Source: an uncultured Bacteroidales bacterium
Lineage (GTDB): Bacteria; Bacteroidota; Bacteroidia; Bacteroidales; Bacteroidaceae
Assembly (NCBI GenBank): GCA_937898885.1
Contig: CALDKD010000130.1
Span: 1-17,608, forward strand
DNA length: 17,608 nt
Reading direction: 5' to 3'
The notes under the pieces: model-generated
The model's database searches: none
What the model was told of the DNA's origin: nothing
The model's input: only the letters and a program-made list of their open reading frames with translations
Shown here: piece after piece, positions 1-7,598 of the stretch
Numbering within the stretch: position 1 is the stretch's first letter
Layout: every line of letters starts with the position of its first letter
Made by a program: the position numbers and the translations under genes

Positions 1-75
1 GTGGAGCATACGAGACTCGAACTCGTCACCTCTTGACTGCCAGTCAAACGCTCTAGCCAGATGAGCTAATGCCCC
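1..75 (-). tRNA. tRNA-Ala (anticodon GGC), 3' end cut by the window edge
   Basis: The reverse complement folds as a tRNA. The acceptor stem is GGGGCAT/ATGCTCC and includes a G3-U70 wobble pair, the main identity element of alanine tRNA. The D stem is GCTC/GAGC. The anticodon loop is CTGGCAG, giving anticodon GGC, which reads the Ala codon GCC. The T arm contains GTTCGAG. Position 2 is the discriminator A73 and position 1 is C74, so the CCA tail (if encoded) continues outside the window. It is divergent from ruvC. Confidence 0.95.
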
Positions 76-92
76 AGACCTTATTTCTGGTG

Positions 93-100
93 CAAAGGTA
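93..100 (-). promoter_or_regulatory. Possible -7 box for the tRNA-Ala gene
   Basis: The minus strand reads TACCTTTG, an exact match to the Bacteroidota -7 element TAnnTTTG. It lies about 18 bases upstream of the mature tRNA 5' end. I do not see a clear TTTG element 19-21 bases further upstream, so only half of the promoter is supported. Confidence 0.45.
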
Positions 101-149
101 ATGTTTTGGTTTGAATAATTGATAACTTCGCGGTAAAATTCTTGAAAAA

Positions 150-743
150 GTGATAAAGCCGGTTCTGGAGAAAATAATTCTGGGCATAGACCCGGGCACG
201 AATATAATGGGATATGGCGTGCTGAAGGTTGTCGGCACAAAGGCCTCGGTTGTGGCCATGGGGGTGGTGGATCTCCGCAAGGCGGGCGATATGTACCTGA
301 AACTGGGCAAGATATTCGAACGCGTTACCGGTATAATCGACTCGTTTCTGCCTGACGAGATGGCTATTGAGGCGCCTTTCTTTGGCAAGAACGTACAGTC
401 AATGCTGAAGCTGGGACGTGCGCAGGGGGTGGCTATGGCGGCGGCCATACATCACAGCGTACCCATTACGGAGTATGCGCCGTTGAAGATAAAGATGGCT
501 ATTACCGGAAACGGAAGCGCCAGCAAGGAGCAGGTAGCCGCTATGCTTCAGCGTATATTGAGCATCAACCCCGATGATATGCCTAAGTTTATGGACGCTA
601 CCGATGCGCTGGCGGCGGCATACTGCCATTATCTGCAGATGGGACGTCCGCAGACAGACAGCAGCGGAGGCCGCAACTGGAAAGAATATATAGCAAAGAA
701 TCCGGACAAGGTATCAAAAAGAAAAGACATAGAGCCAAAATAA
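150..743 (+). CDS. ruvC: RuvC, crossover junction endodeoxyribonuclease
   Basis: RuvC resolves Holliday junctions by symmetrical cleavage, working with the RuvAB branch-migration motor in the cytoplasm. The protein has the RNase H-like core. All four acidic catalytic residues are visible: D14 in LGIDPGT, E74 in AIEAPFFGKN, and D149 and D152 in DATDALAAAYCH. The segment ITGNGSASKEQV matches the conserved RuvC basic/glycine region. At 197 residues it is slightly longer than E. coli RuvC because of a polar C-terminal tail (about 165-197). The start is GTG; no ATG or better start lies in frame upstream, and the IDPGT motif is 14 residues in, as usual. It appears monocistronic: prs, downstream, has its own promoter. 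A TAnnTTCG-like element lies at 123-130 but has no convincing partner. Confidence 0.96.
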   Translation: MIKPVLEKIILGIDPGTNIMGYGVLKVVGTKASVVAMGVVDLRKAGDMYLKLGKIFERVTGIIDSFLPDEMAIEAPFFGKNVQSMLKLGRAQGVAMAAAIHHSVPITEYAPLKIKMAITGNGSASKEQVAAMLQRILSINPDDMPKFMDATDALAAAYCHYLQMGRPQTDSSGGRNWKEYIAKNPDKVSKRKDIEPK

Positions 744-752
744 CGTTTTGTC

Positions 753-784
753 TTTGCCATATAGTTATAAATTGTCTAACTTTG
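753..784 (+). promoter_or_regulatory. Promoter for prs and the TlpA-like gene
   Basis: TTTG at 753-756 and TAACTTTG at 777-784 are separated by 20 bases. This matches the Bacteroidota housekeeping promoter (TTTG, 19-21 nt, TAnnTTTG) at every fixed base. Transcription would begin near 790, giving a leader of about 50 nt before prs. Confidence 0.75.
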
Positions 785-840
785 CAAATTGAAATTAACA
801 GCCGTCTTACGGTAAACAATAACATTATAAAATAGGTTCA

Positions 841-1788
841 ATGAATCCTGCCAACCCTTTCCTGGTTTTCTGTGGCTCTGACAGTATGTATATGGCACAG
901 GAAATCTGTGATTTTCTGCATTACCCTCTGGGGCAGATGAATGTGACTCATTTCGCAGATGGCGAGTTCGCTGTCTCGTTCGAGGAATCAATCCGTGGAG
1001 CCGATGTGTTCCTTATCCAGTCAACTTTTCCGCCAGCCGACAATCTGATGGAGCTGCTTCTTATGATTGATGCCGCAAAGCGCGCGTCGGCCAGGACTAT
1101 CAATGCCGTAATCCCGTATTTCGGATGGGCCAGACAGGACCGTAAGGACAAGCCTCGTGTCTCAATTGGCGCCAAGCTGGTGGCAGACCTCCTGAGCAAG
1201 GCCGGCATCAACCGTCTTATTACGATGGACCTTCACGCAGACCAGATTCAGGGCTTCTTTGATGTTCCGGTAGATCATATGTATGCGTCAAAGCTGTTCA
1301 TTCCTTATATTGAGAGCCTCAAGTTGGAAGATCTTGTGGTAACCGCTCCTGATGTAGGTGGAAGCAAGCGTGCCAGCGCATACGCCAAGTATCTGAATGT
1401 GCCTCTGGTTCTGTGCCAGAAGACACGTTCAAGAGCGAATGTGGTTGATGAGATCAAGATTATCGGCGATGTGGCAGGCAAGAATGTCATAATCATTGAC
1501 GATATTGTAGATACCGCAGGCACGATGTGCACCGCTGCCGATGCAATGATGGCCGCAGGCGCCAAATCAGTACGCGCCCTTGTATCGCATTGCGTGATGT
1601 CGGCCGATGCTCCTGTCAAGATTGACAAGTCTCAGCTTGAGGAGATTGTCTTCACAAACAGCATTCCATACCGTAACCCTATTCCTTGCAGGAAACTGAA
1701 ACAGCTGTCGGTGGCAAATATGTTCGCTGAGACAATATACCGCGTATATTGCAATGAGTCAATCAGCACACAGTATTTAATCAAATAA
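841..1788 (+). CDS. prs: Ribose-phosphate pyrophosphokinase (PRPP synthetase)
   Basis: This cytoplasmic enzyme transfers pyrophosphate from ATP to ribose 5-phosphate to make PRPP, the precursor for purine, pyrimidine, NAD, histidine and tryptophan synthesis. The length of 315 residues is typical of class I enzymes. Visible motifs are the ATP-binding loop YFGWARQDRKDKPR (93-106), the metal/substrate histidine in MDLHADQIQGFF (H132), the catalytic flexible-loop KTR (194-196), and the PRPP-binding loop VIIIDDIVDTAGT (217-229). It starts with ATG right after an AT-rich leader and has its own promoter. The TlpA-like lipoprotein gene follows after 12 bases, so the two are probably co-transcribed. 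PRPP is also the co-substrate of HisG, encoded elsewhere in this window, but no shared regulation is visible. Confidence 0.97.
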   Translation: MNPANPFLVFCGSDSMYMAQEICDFLHYPLGQMNVTHFADGEFAVSFEESIRGADVFLIQSTFPPADNLMELLLMIDAAKRASARTINAVIPYFGWARQDRKDKPRVSIGAKLVADLLSKAGINRLITMDLHADQIQGFFDVPVDHMYASKLFIPYIESLKLEDLVVTAPDVGGSKRASAYAKYLNVPLVLCQKTRSRANVVDEIKIIGDVAGKNVIIIDDIVDTAGTMCTAADAMMAAGAKSVRALVSHCVMSADAPVKIDKSQLEEIVFTNSIPYRNPIPCRKLKQLSVANMFAETIYRVYCNESISTQYLIK

Positions 1789-1800
1789 ACCGGATATCTT

Positions 1801-2895
1801 ATGAAGAAGATTTTATTCCTTATGCTGAGCGTTGCCCTGCTTGCAGCCTGTGGTGGTAACAAGTACAGCGTCTCCGGAACGATAGAAGGTGCTGCCGATG
1901 GCGATACCGTACTGATATGCGACATCAGTAATGGCGTGTCTCTTCAGGCTATTGACTCTACTGTCGTAAAGAACGGCAAGTTCTCCTTCAAGGGACAGAC
2001 CGATACCTGCGACGTATGCATTCTTGCCTTCAACATTGACGGGCAGATGAATACCTGTACTTTCTTCCTTGAGCCTGGAAACATCAAGATCAACTATTCG
2101 GCAGATCAGACCCAGACCGTAGGCGGAACAATCTCAAATGATGCTTTCCAGAAGTTCTACGATGAGATTGACAAGGTAGAGCAGAAAGCTATGGATCTGG
2201 ATAAGCGAATGCAGCAGGCTACCGCGGCCGGTGAGAATATGGAGTCATATCAGGACGAGATGGACGACGTGCAGGATATGTATCGCGATGTGGTTCAGAA
2301 AAGCATCCGCGAGAACGTTGACAATATGTTCGGATTCAATCAGTTGCTTGACTATTACAGTATGTTCGAGCCTACCGAGCTTGATGAGCTTCTGAAGGCT
2401 ATGGAACCGAAATTCTCCGGAAATCAGTACATAGTACAGCTGAAGGAGATGGTTGCCTCGCAGTTGAAGACCGCCATCGGCCAGCCGTATCAGAATTTCT
2501 CCGCTCCTGATGTAGATGGAAACGAGCACAGCCTTGCAGAGTATGTAGGTCAGAACAAACTGGTTCTTCTTGACTTCTGGGCAAGTTGGTGTGAGCCTTG
2601 CCGTGGTGAGATTCCTTCTATGAAATCAGCATACGAGAAGTTCCATTCAATGGGCTTTGAGATTGTAAGCGTATCTGTTGATGACAATGAGGAGGCTTGG
2701 AAAGAGGCTCTGGAGGCTGAGAATATGCCTTGGCCGCAGCTTTACGATCCTAACTCGGGCGAGGGCGCTCCTGCATTCCTCTATGCGATTACAATGATAC
2801 CAAGCTCATTCCTTATTGACTCAGATGGTGAGATAATAGGTCACAACCTGCGTGGTGAGGAGTATGAGCAGGTGCTTTCCGACTACTTCAAGTAA
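1801..2895 (+). CDS. Thioredoxin-fold lipoprotein (DUF4369-TlpA/ResA type)
   Basis: This is a predicted periplasm-facing thiol-disulfide oxidoreductase anchored as a lipoprotein. The signal peptide ends in a lipobox, LLAAC, with C17 as the lipidated cysteine. Residues about 20-110 form a beta-rich domain resembling DUF4369 (starting YSVSGTIEGAADGDTV). A charged helical linker spans about 112-225. The C-terminal thioredoxin/AhpC-TSA domain spans about 230-364. It contains the active site WCEPC (C264 and C267) and a cis-proline loop IPSSFLID (P334). This architecture is very common in Bacteroidales, where several paralogues occur per genome and partner proteins are mostly unknown. It lies 12 bases after prs and ends at a strong terminator. 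General thiol redox function is well supported; the specific substrate is not. Confidence 0.9.
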   Translation: MKKILFLMLSVALLAACGGNKYSVSGTIEGAADGDTVLICDISNGVSLQAIDSTVVKNGKFSFKGQTDTCDVCILAFNIDGQMNTCTFFLEPGNIKINYSADQTQTVGGTISNDAFQKFYDEIDKVEQKAMDLDKRMQQATAAGENMESYQDEMDDVQDMYRDVVQKSIRENVDNMFGFNQLLDYYSMFEPTELDELLKAMEPKFSGNQYIVQLKEMVASQLKTAIGQPYQNFSAPDVDGNEHSLAEYVGQNKLVLLDFWASWCEPCRGEIPSMKSAYEKFHSMGFEIVSVSVDDNEEAWKEALEAENMPWPQLYDPNSGEGAPAFLYAITMIPSSFLIDSDGEIIGHNLRGEEYEQVLSDYFK

Positions 2896-2910
2896 GAGAG
2901 ACGACATATA

Positions 2911-2946
2911 AAAAGAGTGTGGCTGAAAAGTCACACTCTTTTTTTT
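2911..2946. terminator. Bidirectional intrinsic terminator between the TlpA-like gene and pepD
   Basis: A long hairpin has outer arms at 2911-2921 (AAAAGAGTGTG) and 2932-2942, extending inward through a G-T pair to a GAAA tetraloop. A run of eight T residues (2939-2946) follows on the plus strand. On the minus strand the same hairpin is followed by five T residues. It therefore serves both converging transcription units. Confidence 0.92.
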
Positions 2947-2964
2947 GTAGCTGGCGGTAAGGGC

Positions 2965-4413
2965 TTATTCCGGAATAGCCTCCAGTATTGCGACCAGATG
3001 GCGGAATACCATATCAACAGTGCATAGCTCCAGACGCTCGGAAGGGGAGTGTACTCCACGAAGTGTCGGGCCGATGGATATCATATCCAGATTTGGATAG
3101 GATGCCAGGAACAGACCGCACTCCAAACCTGCGTGTATGGCAAGTACCTGCGGGTCTTTCTTGAAAAGCCTCTTGTAAGTATCTACGGATATTTCCAGCA
3201 ATTTTGAATCTGTATTTGGAGTCCAGCCAGGGTAGCCTTCTCCGTGCGTTACGGTTGCTCCTGCCAGCTTGAATGTGGCTGCCAGAGTCGTTGCCACGCA
3301 CCATTTGCCTGACTCAACAGAGCTGCGCTGGCTTGTGACTATGCGTATCGCATCTTCTCCGGTACGCACCGAAGCCAGATTGCTTGATGTCTCAACCAGC
3401 CCCGGCACATCCATACTCATAGCGAATACTCCGTTGAATACTCCGTACATCGCTGTTATGAGATTGCGTGCCACGCTGTTCTCAATGCAGTAATCAGCGG
3501 GGTCTGTTGACTGCATTATGAACTTCATCTCTTTCTCGGTTACGTGGAACTCTTTCTGTATCGTGTCGGCATAGATATTGAAATCAACCCTGATGCTTTC
3601 TTTCTTGTCTGACGGTATCGCTATGATTGCCGTAGCGTCTCTTGGAATGGCATTGTGCAGGTTGCCTCCGTTGAAGCCGCACAGACGCAGATTGTATTTG
3701 TCCATTGCCTGATACAGGAATCGTGCCAAAACCTTGTTGGCATTGGCGAACCCCTTGTTTATGTCATCTCCAGAGTGGCCTCCGTGTAGTTTGTCCACAC
3801 CGATTTTCAGGAAAAAGTATCCTGATGGTACTGACTCTTTCTTGAAATCGAATGTTATCTCGGTCTTCACTCCGCCGGCGCATCCAATGAATATCTGCCC
3901 CTCGTCCTCTGAGTCAAGATTAATGAGCATAGAGCCGTTCATCATTCCTGGCTGAAGATTCTCCGCACCGTTGAGTCCTGTCTCCTCAGACACTGTGAAC
4001 AGACACTCAACAGGCCCGTGCTTTATGTCATCGCTGTCCAGAATGGCCAGAGCCATAGCTATTCCCATACCGTCGTCAGCGCCTAGTGTGGTACCCTTTG
4101 CCTTGAGCCATCCGTCCTCAACGTATGTCTCAATAGGGTCTTTCATAAAGTCGTGGGTCAGGGTAGCCTCCTTCTCGCAAACCATATCCTGATGGGCCTG
4201 CAGAATGACTGTCTGTCTGTCTTCCATACCTTTGGTGGCTGGCTTTGAGATCAGCACGTTGCCTACATTGTCCATCTTTGATTTGAGGCCGCGCTTTTCA
4301 GCGAACTGTATGAGATACTTACCAATTCTCTCCTCGTGCCCTGACGGGCGTGGAATCTTGCAAATCTCAGCAAAGATATCCATCGTCTTTTTCGTCCAGT
4401 CTTTGTTGTCCAT
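2965..4413 (-). CDS. pepD: Aminoacyl-histidine dipeptidase (PepD, peptidase M20C type)
   Basis: This cytosolic zinc metallopeptidase hydrolyses dipeptides and some tripeptides, classically Xaa-His such as carnosine. Its 482 residues match the family. Predicted metal ligands and catalytic residues are visible: H74 and catalytic D76 in LQAHQDMV, bridging D113 in LGADDGMGIA, the catalytic/ligand pair E143-E144 in VSEETGLNGA, D167 in INLDSED, and H455 in RGVHSPSERLEL near the C-terminus. The lid/dimerisation domain lies between about 185 and 390 and includes KLHGGHSGDDIN. The ATG at 4413 gives the usual N-terminus. It appears monocistronic, ending at the shared bidirectional terminator. The substrate can be inferred only at family level. 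A link to the nearby histidine operon is tempting, but adjacency is the only evidence. Confidence 0.95.
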   Translation of the reverse strand: MDNKDWTKKTMDIFAEICKIPRPSGHEERIGKYLIQFAEKRGLKSKMDNVGNVLISKPATKGMEDRQTVILQAHQDMVCEKEATLTHDFMKDPIETYVEDGWLKAKGTTLGADDGMGIAMALAILDSDDIKHGPVECLFTVSEETGLNGAENLQPGMMNGSMLINLDSEDEGQIFIGCAGGVKTEITFDFKKESVPSGYFFLKIGVDKLHGGHSGDDINKGFANANKVLARFLYQAMDKYNLRLCGFNGGNLHNAIPRDATAIIAIPSDKKESIRVDFNIYADTIQKEFHVTEKEMKFIMQSTDPADYCIENSVARNLITAMYGVFNGVFAMSMDVPGLVETSSNLASVRTGEDAIRIVTSQRSSVESGKWCVATTLAATFKLAGATVTHGEGYPGWTPNTDSKLLEISVDTYKRLFKKDPQVLAIHAGLECGLFLASYPNLDMISIGPTLRGVHSPSERLELCTVDMVFRHLVAILEAIPE

Positions 4414-4569
4414 ATCGATAAATGAGTTGTTCGTTCGTCTTTTTTCTCAAAAATATGGAATATTTGCGACAATAACCTCTCTTTTCGTATTTTTTAAAAA
4501 TACAAATAATGCAAAGTTCAATAAAGTTGACTATATTCGCGGGCTGATTTTTGAGAAAGTGATTGTTTT

Positions 4570-4791
4570 ATGCTTAAGACACTGCTCATAGCTGTCGCGT
4601 TTCTGCTTGCAGGTGTTGCTCTGCTGTCAGTGAGCATCTGGATTAAGCCGAATGGCAAATTCCCGAACATTCACGTTGGAAAGAATCCGGCAATGCGTAA
4701 GCGCGGAATAGGGTGCGTTGAGGCGCAGGATGCGCAGACACAGCGTCACAACCCGATGGCCGTGAGCGAGCGAGGTGAGAATCAAATATAA
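4570..4791 (+). CDS. Small single-pass membrane protein, conserved Bacteroidales type
   Basis: This is a 73-residue protein of unknown function. Residues 3-24 form one hydrophobic segment without a lipobox or clear cleavage site, so it is probably an N-terminal membrane anchor. The remaining ~48 residues are polar and include GKNPAMRKRGIGCVEAQDAQ. I recall similar small Bacteroidales proteins with an (M/L)RxRGIxCxxxQD signature, usually left as hypothetical. The single cysteine (C49) and the RGI motif are the points of interest. It lies 3 bases upstream of the OmpH-like gene, so the two are almost certainly one operon. The gene start is supported by the hydrophobic N-terminus and by the short, AT-rich upstream region. 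A weak TATATTCG element at 4532-4539 could be its -7 box. Confidence 0.75.
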   Translation: MLKTLLIAVAFLLAGVALLSVSIWIKPNGKFPNIHVGKNPAMRKRGIGCVEAQDAQTQRHNPMAVSERGENQI

Positions 4792-4794
4792 TTA

Positions 4795-5382
4795 ATGAAT
4801 ATGAGAAAAAGTTTTTTGGGAGTATTGCTGGCTGGCGTGTTTACACTGTCATTCTGCCAGTGCAACGAGAACGCCGCTACGTCAACTGCCGCAGGCTCGC
4901 AGGATGGTGTGGCCACAGGTATTAAGATAGCATACGTAGAGATAGATACTCTTCTGTCAAAGTATCAGTTCTATCAGGATGTGATGGAGGAGCTCCTGCG
5001 CAAGGAGGAGAACAGCCGTCTGCTTCTGTCTGAGAAGGCAAACGATTTCCAGAGCGATGTGGAGACTTTCCAGAAGAAACTCCAGAACAATGTATTCTCA
5101 TCAAGAGAGCGCGCTGAGCAGGAAGAGAACCGCCTTGCCAAGAAGCAGCAGGATCTTCAGGAACTTCAGGACCGTCTGAGCAGAGAACTGGAAATAGAGA
5201 ATGCTAACAACACAATGAAGGTAAGTGACTCAATCCAGTCTTTCCTGAAGGATTACAACAAGAAGAAGGGCTACAGCATCATTCTTAGCAAGATAGGCGA
5301 TAATATCCTTCTTATTGACCCGGCAATGAATATTACCGAAGAGGTGCTGGAAGGCCTAAACGCCCGCTATCAGGCTCAGTAA
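4795..5382 (+). CDS. OmpH/Skp-family periplasmic chaperone-like protein
   Basis: This is a predicted exported coiled-coil protein of the Skp/OmpH family, which in other bacteria holds unfolded outer-membrane proteins in the periplasm. A hydrophobic signal segment covers residues 5-20. The family start IKIAYVEIDTLLSKYQFYQD follows at about 43-62. A long charged helix (about 64-158, many K/E/Q and RLAKKQQDLQELQDRLSREL) comes next, then a C-terminal beta segment (YSIILSKIGDNILLIDP). C21 and C23 follow the signal segment (LSFCQC). This may be a degenerate lipobox, but the residue before either cysteine (F or Q) is atypical, so lipidation is uncertain. Translation could begin at codon 1 or at the second ATG (4801), which gives the more usual signal peptide MRKSFLGVLL. 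It is co-transcribed with the small membrane protein. Confidence 0.88.
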   Translation: MNMRKSFLGVLLAGVFTLSFCQCNENAATSTAAGSQDGVATGIKIAYVEIDTLLSKYQFYQDVMEELLRKEENSRLLLSEKANDFQSDVETFQKKLQNNVFSSRERAEQEENRLAKKQQDLQELQDRLSRELEIENANNTMKVSDSIQSFLKDYNKKKGYSIILSKIGDNILLIDPAMNITEEVLEGLNARYQAQ

Positions 5383-5397
5383 TCAGTCTGTGATATA

Positions 5398-5436
5398 AAA
5401 GAGGTGCGGTCTCCTGATGGGGCCGCACTTCTTTTT
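5398..5436. terminator. Bidirectional intrinsic terminator between the OmpH-like gene and hisB
   Basis: The arms AAAGAGGTGCGG (5398-5409) and CCGCACTTCTTT (5423-5434) pair over 12 bases with one G-U pair. The loop region is GC-rich and can pair further. Five T residues (5432-5436) follow on the plus strand, and four T residues follow on the minus strand. It ends the OmpH operon and also the histidine operon, whose last stop codon is at 5440. Confidence 0.9.
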
Positions 5437-5439
5437 GTG

Positions 5440-6558
5440 TTATATCAAACCTTTGGTGGATGGTAGCTGGTAATTGCTGATGTCCCTTCGTACCGCATTC
5501 TTAAGTGCCCGGGCGAAAGCCTTGAATATGCCCTCAATCTTATGATGCTCATTCGTTCCCTCTGCCTTGATGTTTAGGTTCATTCCCGCTGTGTCGCTTA
5601 GAGACTTGAAGAAGTGGAAGAACATCTCGGTGGGCATCTCGCCAATCATCTCGCGTCTGAACTCGGCATCCCATACCAGCCACGGACGGCCTCCGAAGTC
5701 AAGAGCCACCTGTGCCAGACAATCATCCATAGGAAGCATGAAACCGTAGCGCTCAATGCCACGCTTGTTGCCAAGAGCCTGAAGCAGGCACTGGCCAAGG
5801 GCGAGTCCTGTATCCTCAATGGTGTGATGCTGGTCAACGTTCAAATCGCCCCTCACATTAATTGTGAGGTCCATTCCTCCGTGACGGCCTATCTGCTCCA
5901 GCATGTGGTCAAAAAAGCCGATGCCGGTATTGATGCTGCAGTTGCCTGTGCCGTCAATATCCAGCATTATCTCAATATCTGTCTCGGCTGTCTTGCGCCT
6001 GACTGAAGCCCTGCGCTCTCCAGCAAAGATGAAGTCTGCCACACGCCACCAGTCTGTTGTTGCCAGGACGCAAGCCTCTCTCAACTCATCTGGCAGTGAG
6101 TCCATACTGTCTGCCAGCAGAATGGCCTTGCACCCTAAGTTACGGGCCAGCTCTACATCGGTCTTGCGGTCTCCTATGACAAAACTCGCGCCCATATCAT
6201 ACTCGTCGGTCAGGTACTTTCCGAACATACCTGTCCGGGGCTTGCGGGTAGGTGCGTTGTCGGCAGGCATGCTGCGGTCTATCAGCATGTCATCGAATGT
6301 CACTCCCTCGCCGGACAACGTCTTCAATATGAGGTTCTGGGCGGGCCAGAATGTCTCTTCAGGAAACGATGCCGTGCCAAGTCCGTCCTGATTGCTTGCC
6401 ATAACAAACTCAAAGTCGGTCTTCTTCCTTAGGAAAGAAAGGCTGCCTATGGCTTTTGGCACGAACTCCAGCTTGTCGAGCGAGTCCAGCTGATAATCAA
6501 CAGGCGGCTCCACAACTATTGTGCCGTCGCGGTCTATGAAAAGTACTCTCTTCTTCAT
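5440..6558 (-). CDS. hisB: Bifunctional histidinol-phosphatase / imidazoleglycerol-phosphate dehydratase
   Basis: This protein catalyses two steps of histidine synthesis: dehydration of imidazoleglycerol phosphate (C-terminal domain) and dephosphorylation of histidinol phosphate (N-terminal domain). Residues 1-~165 are a HAD phosphatase with D9 and D11 in FIDRDGT and D130/D134 in GDRKTDVELA. Residues ~186-372 are the dehydratase, with metal-binding histidines in FFDHMLEQIGRHGG (H218, H225), DQHHTIEDTG (H244, H245) and EHHKIEGIFKAFARAL (H338, H339). The length of 372 residues is normal for the fused form. The loop that carries three Cys and one His for zinc in the E. coli enzyme is here DRSMPADNAPTRKP (94-107) and has none of them. 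It is the last gene of the operon, and its ATG overlaps the hisC stop (ATGA). Confidence 0.96.
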   Translation of the reverse strand: MKKRVLFIDRDGTIVVEPPVDYQLDSLDKLEFVPKAIGSLSFLRKKTDFEFVMASNQDGLGTASFPEETFWPAQNLILKTLSGEGVTFDDMLIDRSMPADNAPTRKPRTGMFGKYLTDEYDMGASFVIGDRKTDVELARNLGCKAILLADSMDSLPDELREACVLATTDWWRVADFIFAGERRASVRRKTAETDIEIMLDIDGTGNCSINTGIGFFDHMLEQIGRHGGMDLTINVRGDLNVDQHHTIEDTGLALGQCLLQALGNKRGIERYGFMLPMDDCLAQVALDFGGRPWLVWDAEFRREMIGEMPTEMFFHFFKSLSDTAGMNLNIKAEGTNEHHKIEGIFKAFARALKNAVRRDISNYQLPSTKGLI

Positions 6559-7598
6559 TGGTTGCTGAATTCTTTCAGACTTTTGATTAATTGCTCATTC
6601 TCGGCAGGAGTGCCGATTGTAATCCTGAGTGAGTTTCCGCAGAGTGATATGCGGCTGCGGTTTCTCACAACAATGCCTTTTTCCGACAGGAAATCGTATG
6701 CGGCGGCCGCATTGTCAAAACGGACCAGCAGGAAGTTCGCGTCAGACGGATATATGGTCTTGCAAGCCGATATTGTGCATAGCTCGCTGGCCATACGGCT
6801 GCGCTCCGACTTAATCTCGCTTACCCAGCCGGCAATTCTGTCAGCCTGACTCATCTGGCTCAGGGCGGCTTGCTGTGTCAGCATATTGATGTTGTATGGA
6901 TACTTCACCTTATTCATCAAGTCTATGATCTGGGGTGATGCAAATGCCATTCCAAGACGGATGGCGGCCATTCCCCAAGCCTTTGAGAAGGTCTGCAGCA
7001 CAACCAGGTTAGGGTAGGTGCCAAGCAGCTTTGTCATTGACTCGCACGGAGCAAAGTCTATGTATGCCTCGTCAACAATCACAATCCCATCGAATTTTTC
7101 AAGAGCTTTCAGGATAAGCTCGCGTCTTATCAGGTTGCCCGAGGGATTGTTGGGTGAGCAGAAGAACATAAGCTTGGTATTGGCGTCGGCTACATCCAGC
7201 ATCTTGTCCACATCGGGCTGGAACTCGCTGTCGGTAAGGATTGCGCGATACTCAACCGCATTGATGTCGGCGCACACGCGGTACATTCCGTATGTGGGCT
7301 CCATTGCCACTACATTGTCCTTGCCTGAGATACAGAAGATGCGGTACATCAGGTCTATGGCCTCATCGCTGCCGTTGCCCAGGAAAATATGTTCCGACGC
7401 TATTTGCTTGATGCCGGATATGCGCTCCTTGACTTTCCACTGCAGAGGGTCAGGGTAGCGGTTCACCTTGGTGTCGTACGGATTCTCATTCGCATCGAGA
7501 AAGACCGATGCGCTTTTTCCCTTGTACTCATCGCGTGCCGAGGAGTATGGACTTAGCGCGTATATGTTCGGACGGACTAGTTCCTTGAGTGATCTCAT
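6555..7598 (-). CDS. hisC: Histidinol-phosphate aminotransferase
   Basis: This PLP enzyme converts imidazole acetol phosphate plus glutamate to histidinol phosphate. The fold-type I aminotransferase signatures are clear: the LDANENPY substrate loop (34-41), FLGNGSDEAIDL near residue 72, FCSPNNPSG (N150/N151), IVDEAYIDF (D176, which contacts the PLP pyridine nitrogen), and TFSKAWGMAAIRLG with K206 as the Schiff-base lysine and R214 binding the PLP phosphate. Its 347 residues are typical. The start overlaps the hisD stop by ATGA and the stop overlaps the hisB start the same way, suggesting translational coupling through the operon. Confidence 0.97.
   Translation of the reverse strand: MRSLKELVRPNIYALSPYSSARDEYKGKSASVFLDANENPYDTKVNRYPDPLQWKVKERISGIKQIASEHIFLGNGSDEAIDLMYRIFCISGKDNVVAMEPTYGMYRVCADINAVEYRAILTDSEFQPDVDKMLDVADANTKLMFFCSPNNPSGNLIRRELILKALEKFDGIVIVDEAYIDFAPCESMTKLLGTYPNLVVLQTFSKAWGMAAIRLGMAFASPQIIDLMNKVKYPYNINMLTQQAALSQMSQADRIAGWVSEIKSERSRMASELCTISACKTIYPSDANFLLVRFDNAAAAYDFLSEKGIVVRNRSRISLCGNSLRITIGTPAENEQLIKSLKEFSNQ

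Noticed and set aside
735..750. CAAAA/TTTTG inverted repeat after ruvC as a terminator
   Set aside because: The arms are five bases, nearly all A-T, with no following T-run, too weak for an intrinsic terminator.
4448..4455. TATTTTTG on the minus strand as a pepD -7 box
   Set aside because: It matches TAnnTTTG, but the region is A/T-homopolymeric and no TTTG occurs 19-21 bases upstream, so chance is likely. It remains possible.
4532..4539. TATATTCG as a -7 box for the small membrane protein gene
   Set aside because: There is one mismatch to the consensus and no -33 partner. It is plausible by position only, so not listed as a feature.
5614..6391. Several plus-strand ORFs opposite hisB
   Set aside because: They are antisense frames of a clear enzyme gene and their products have no recognisable motifs.
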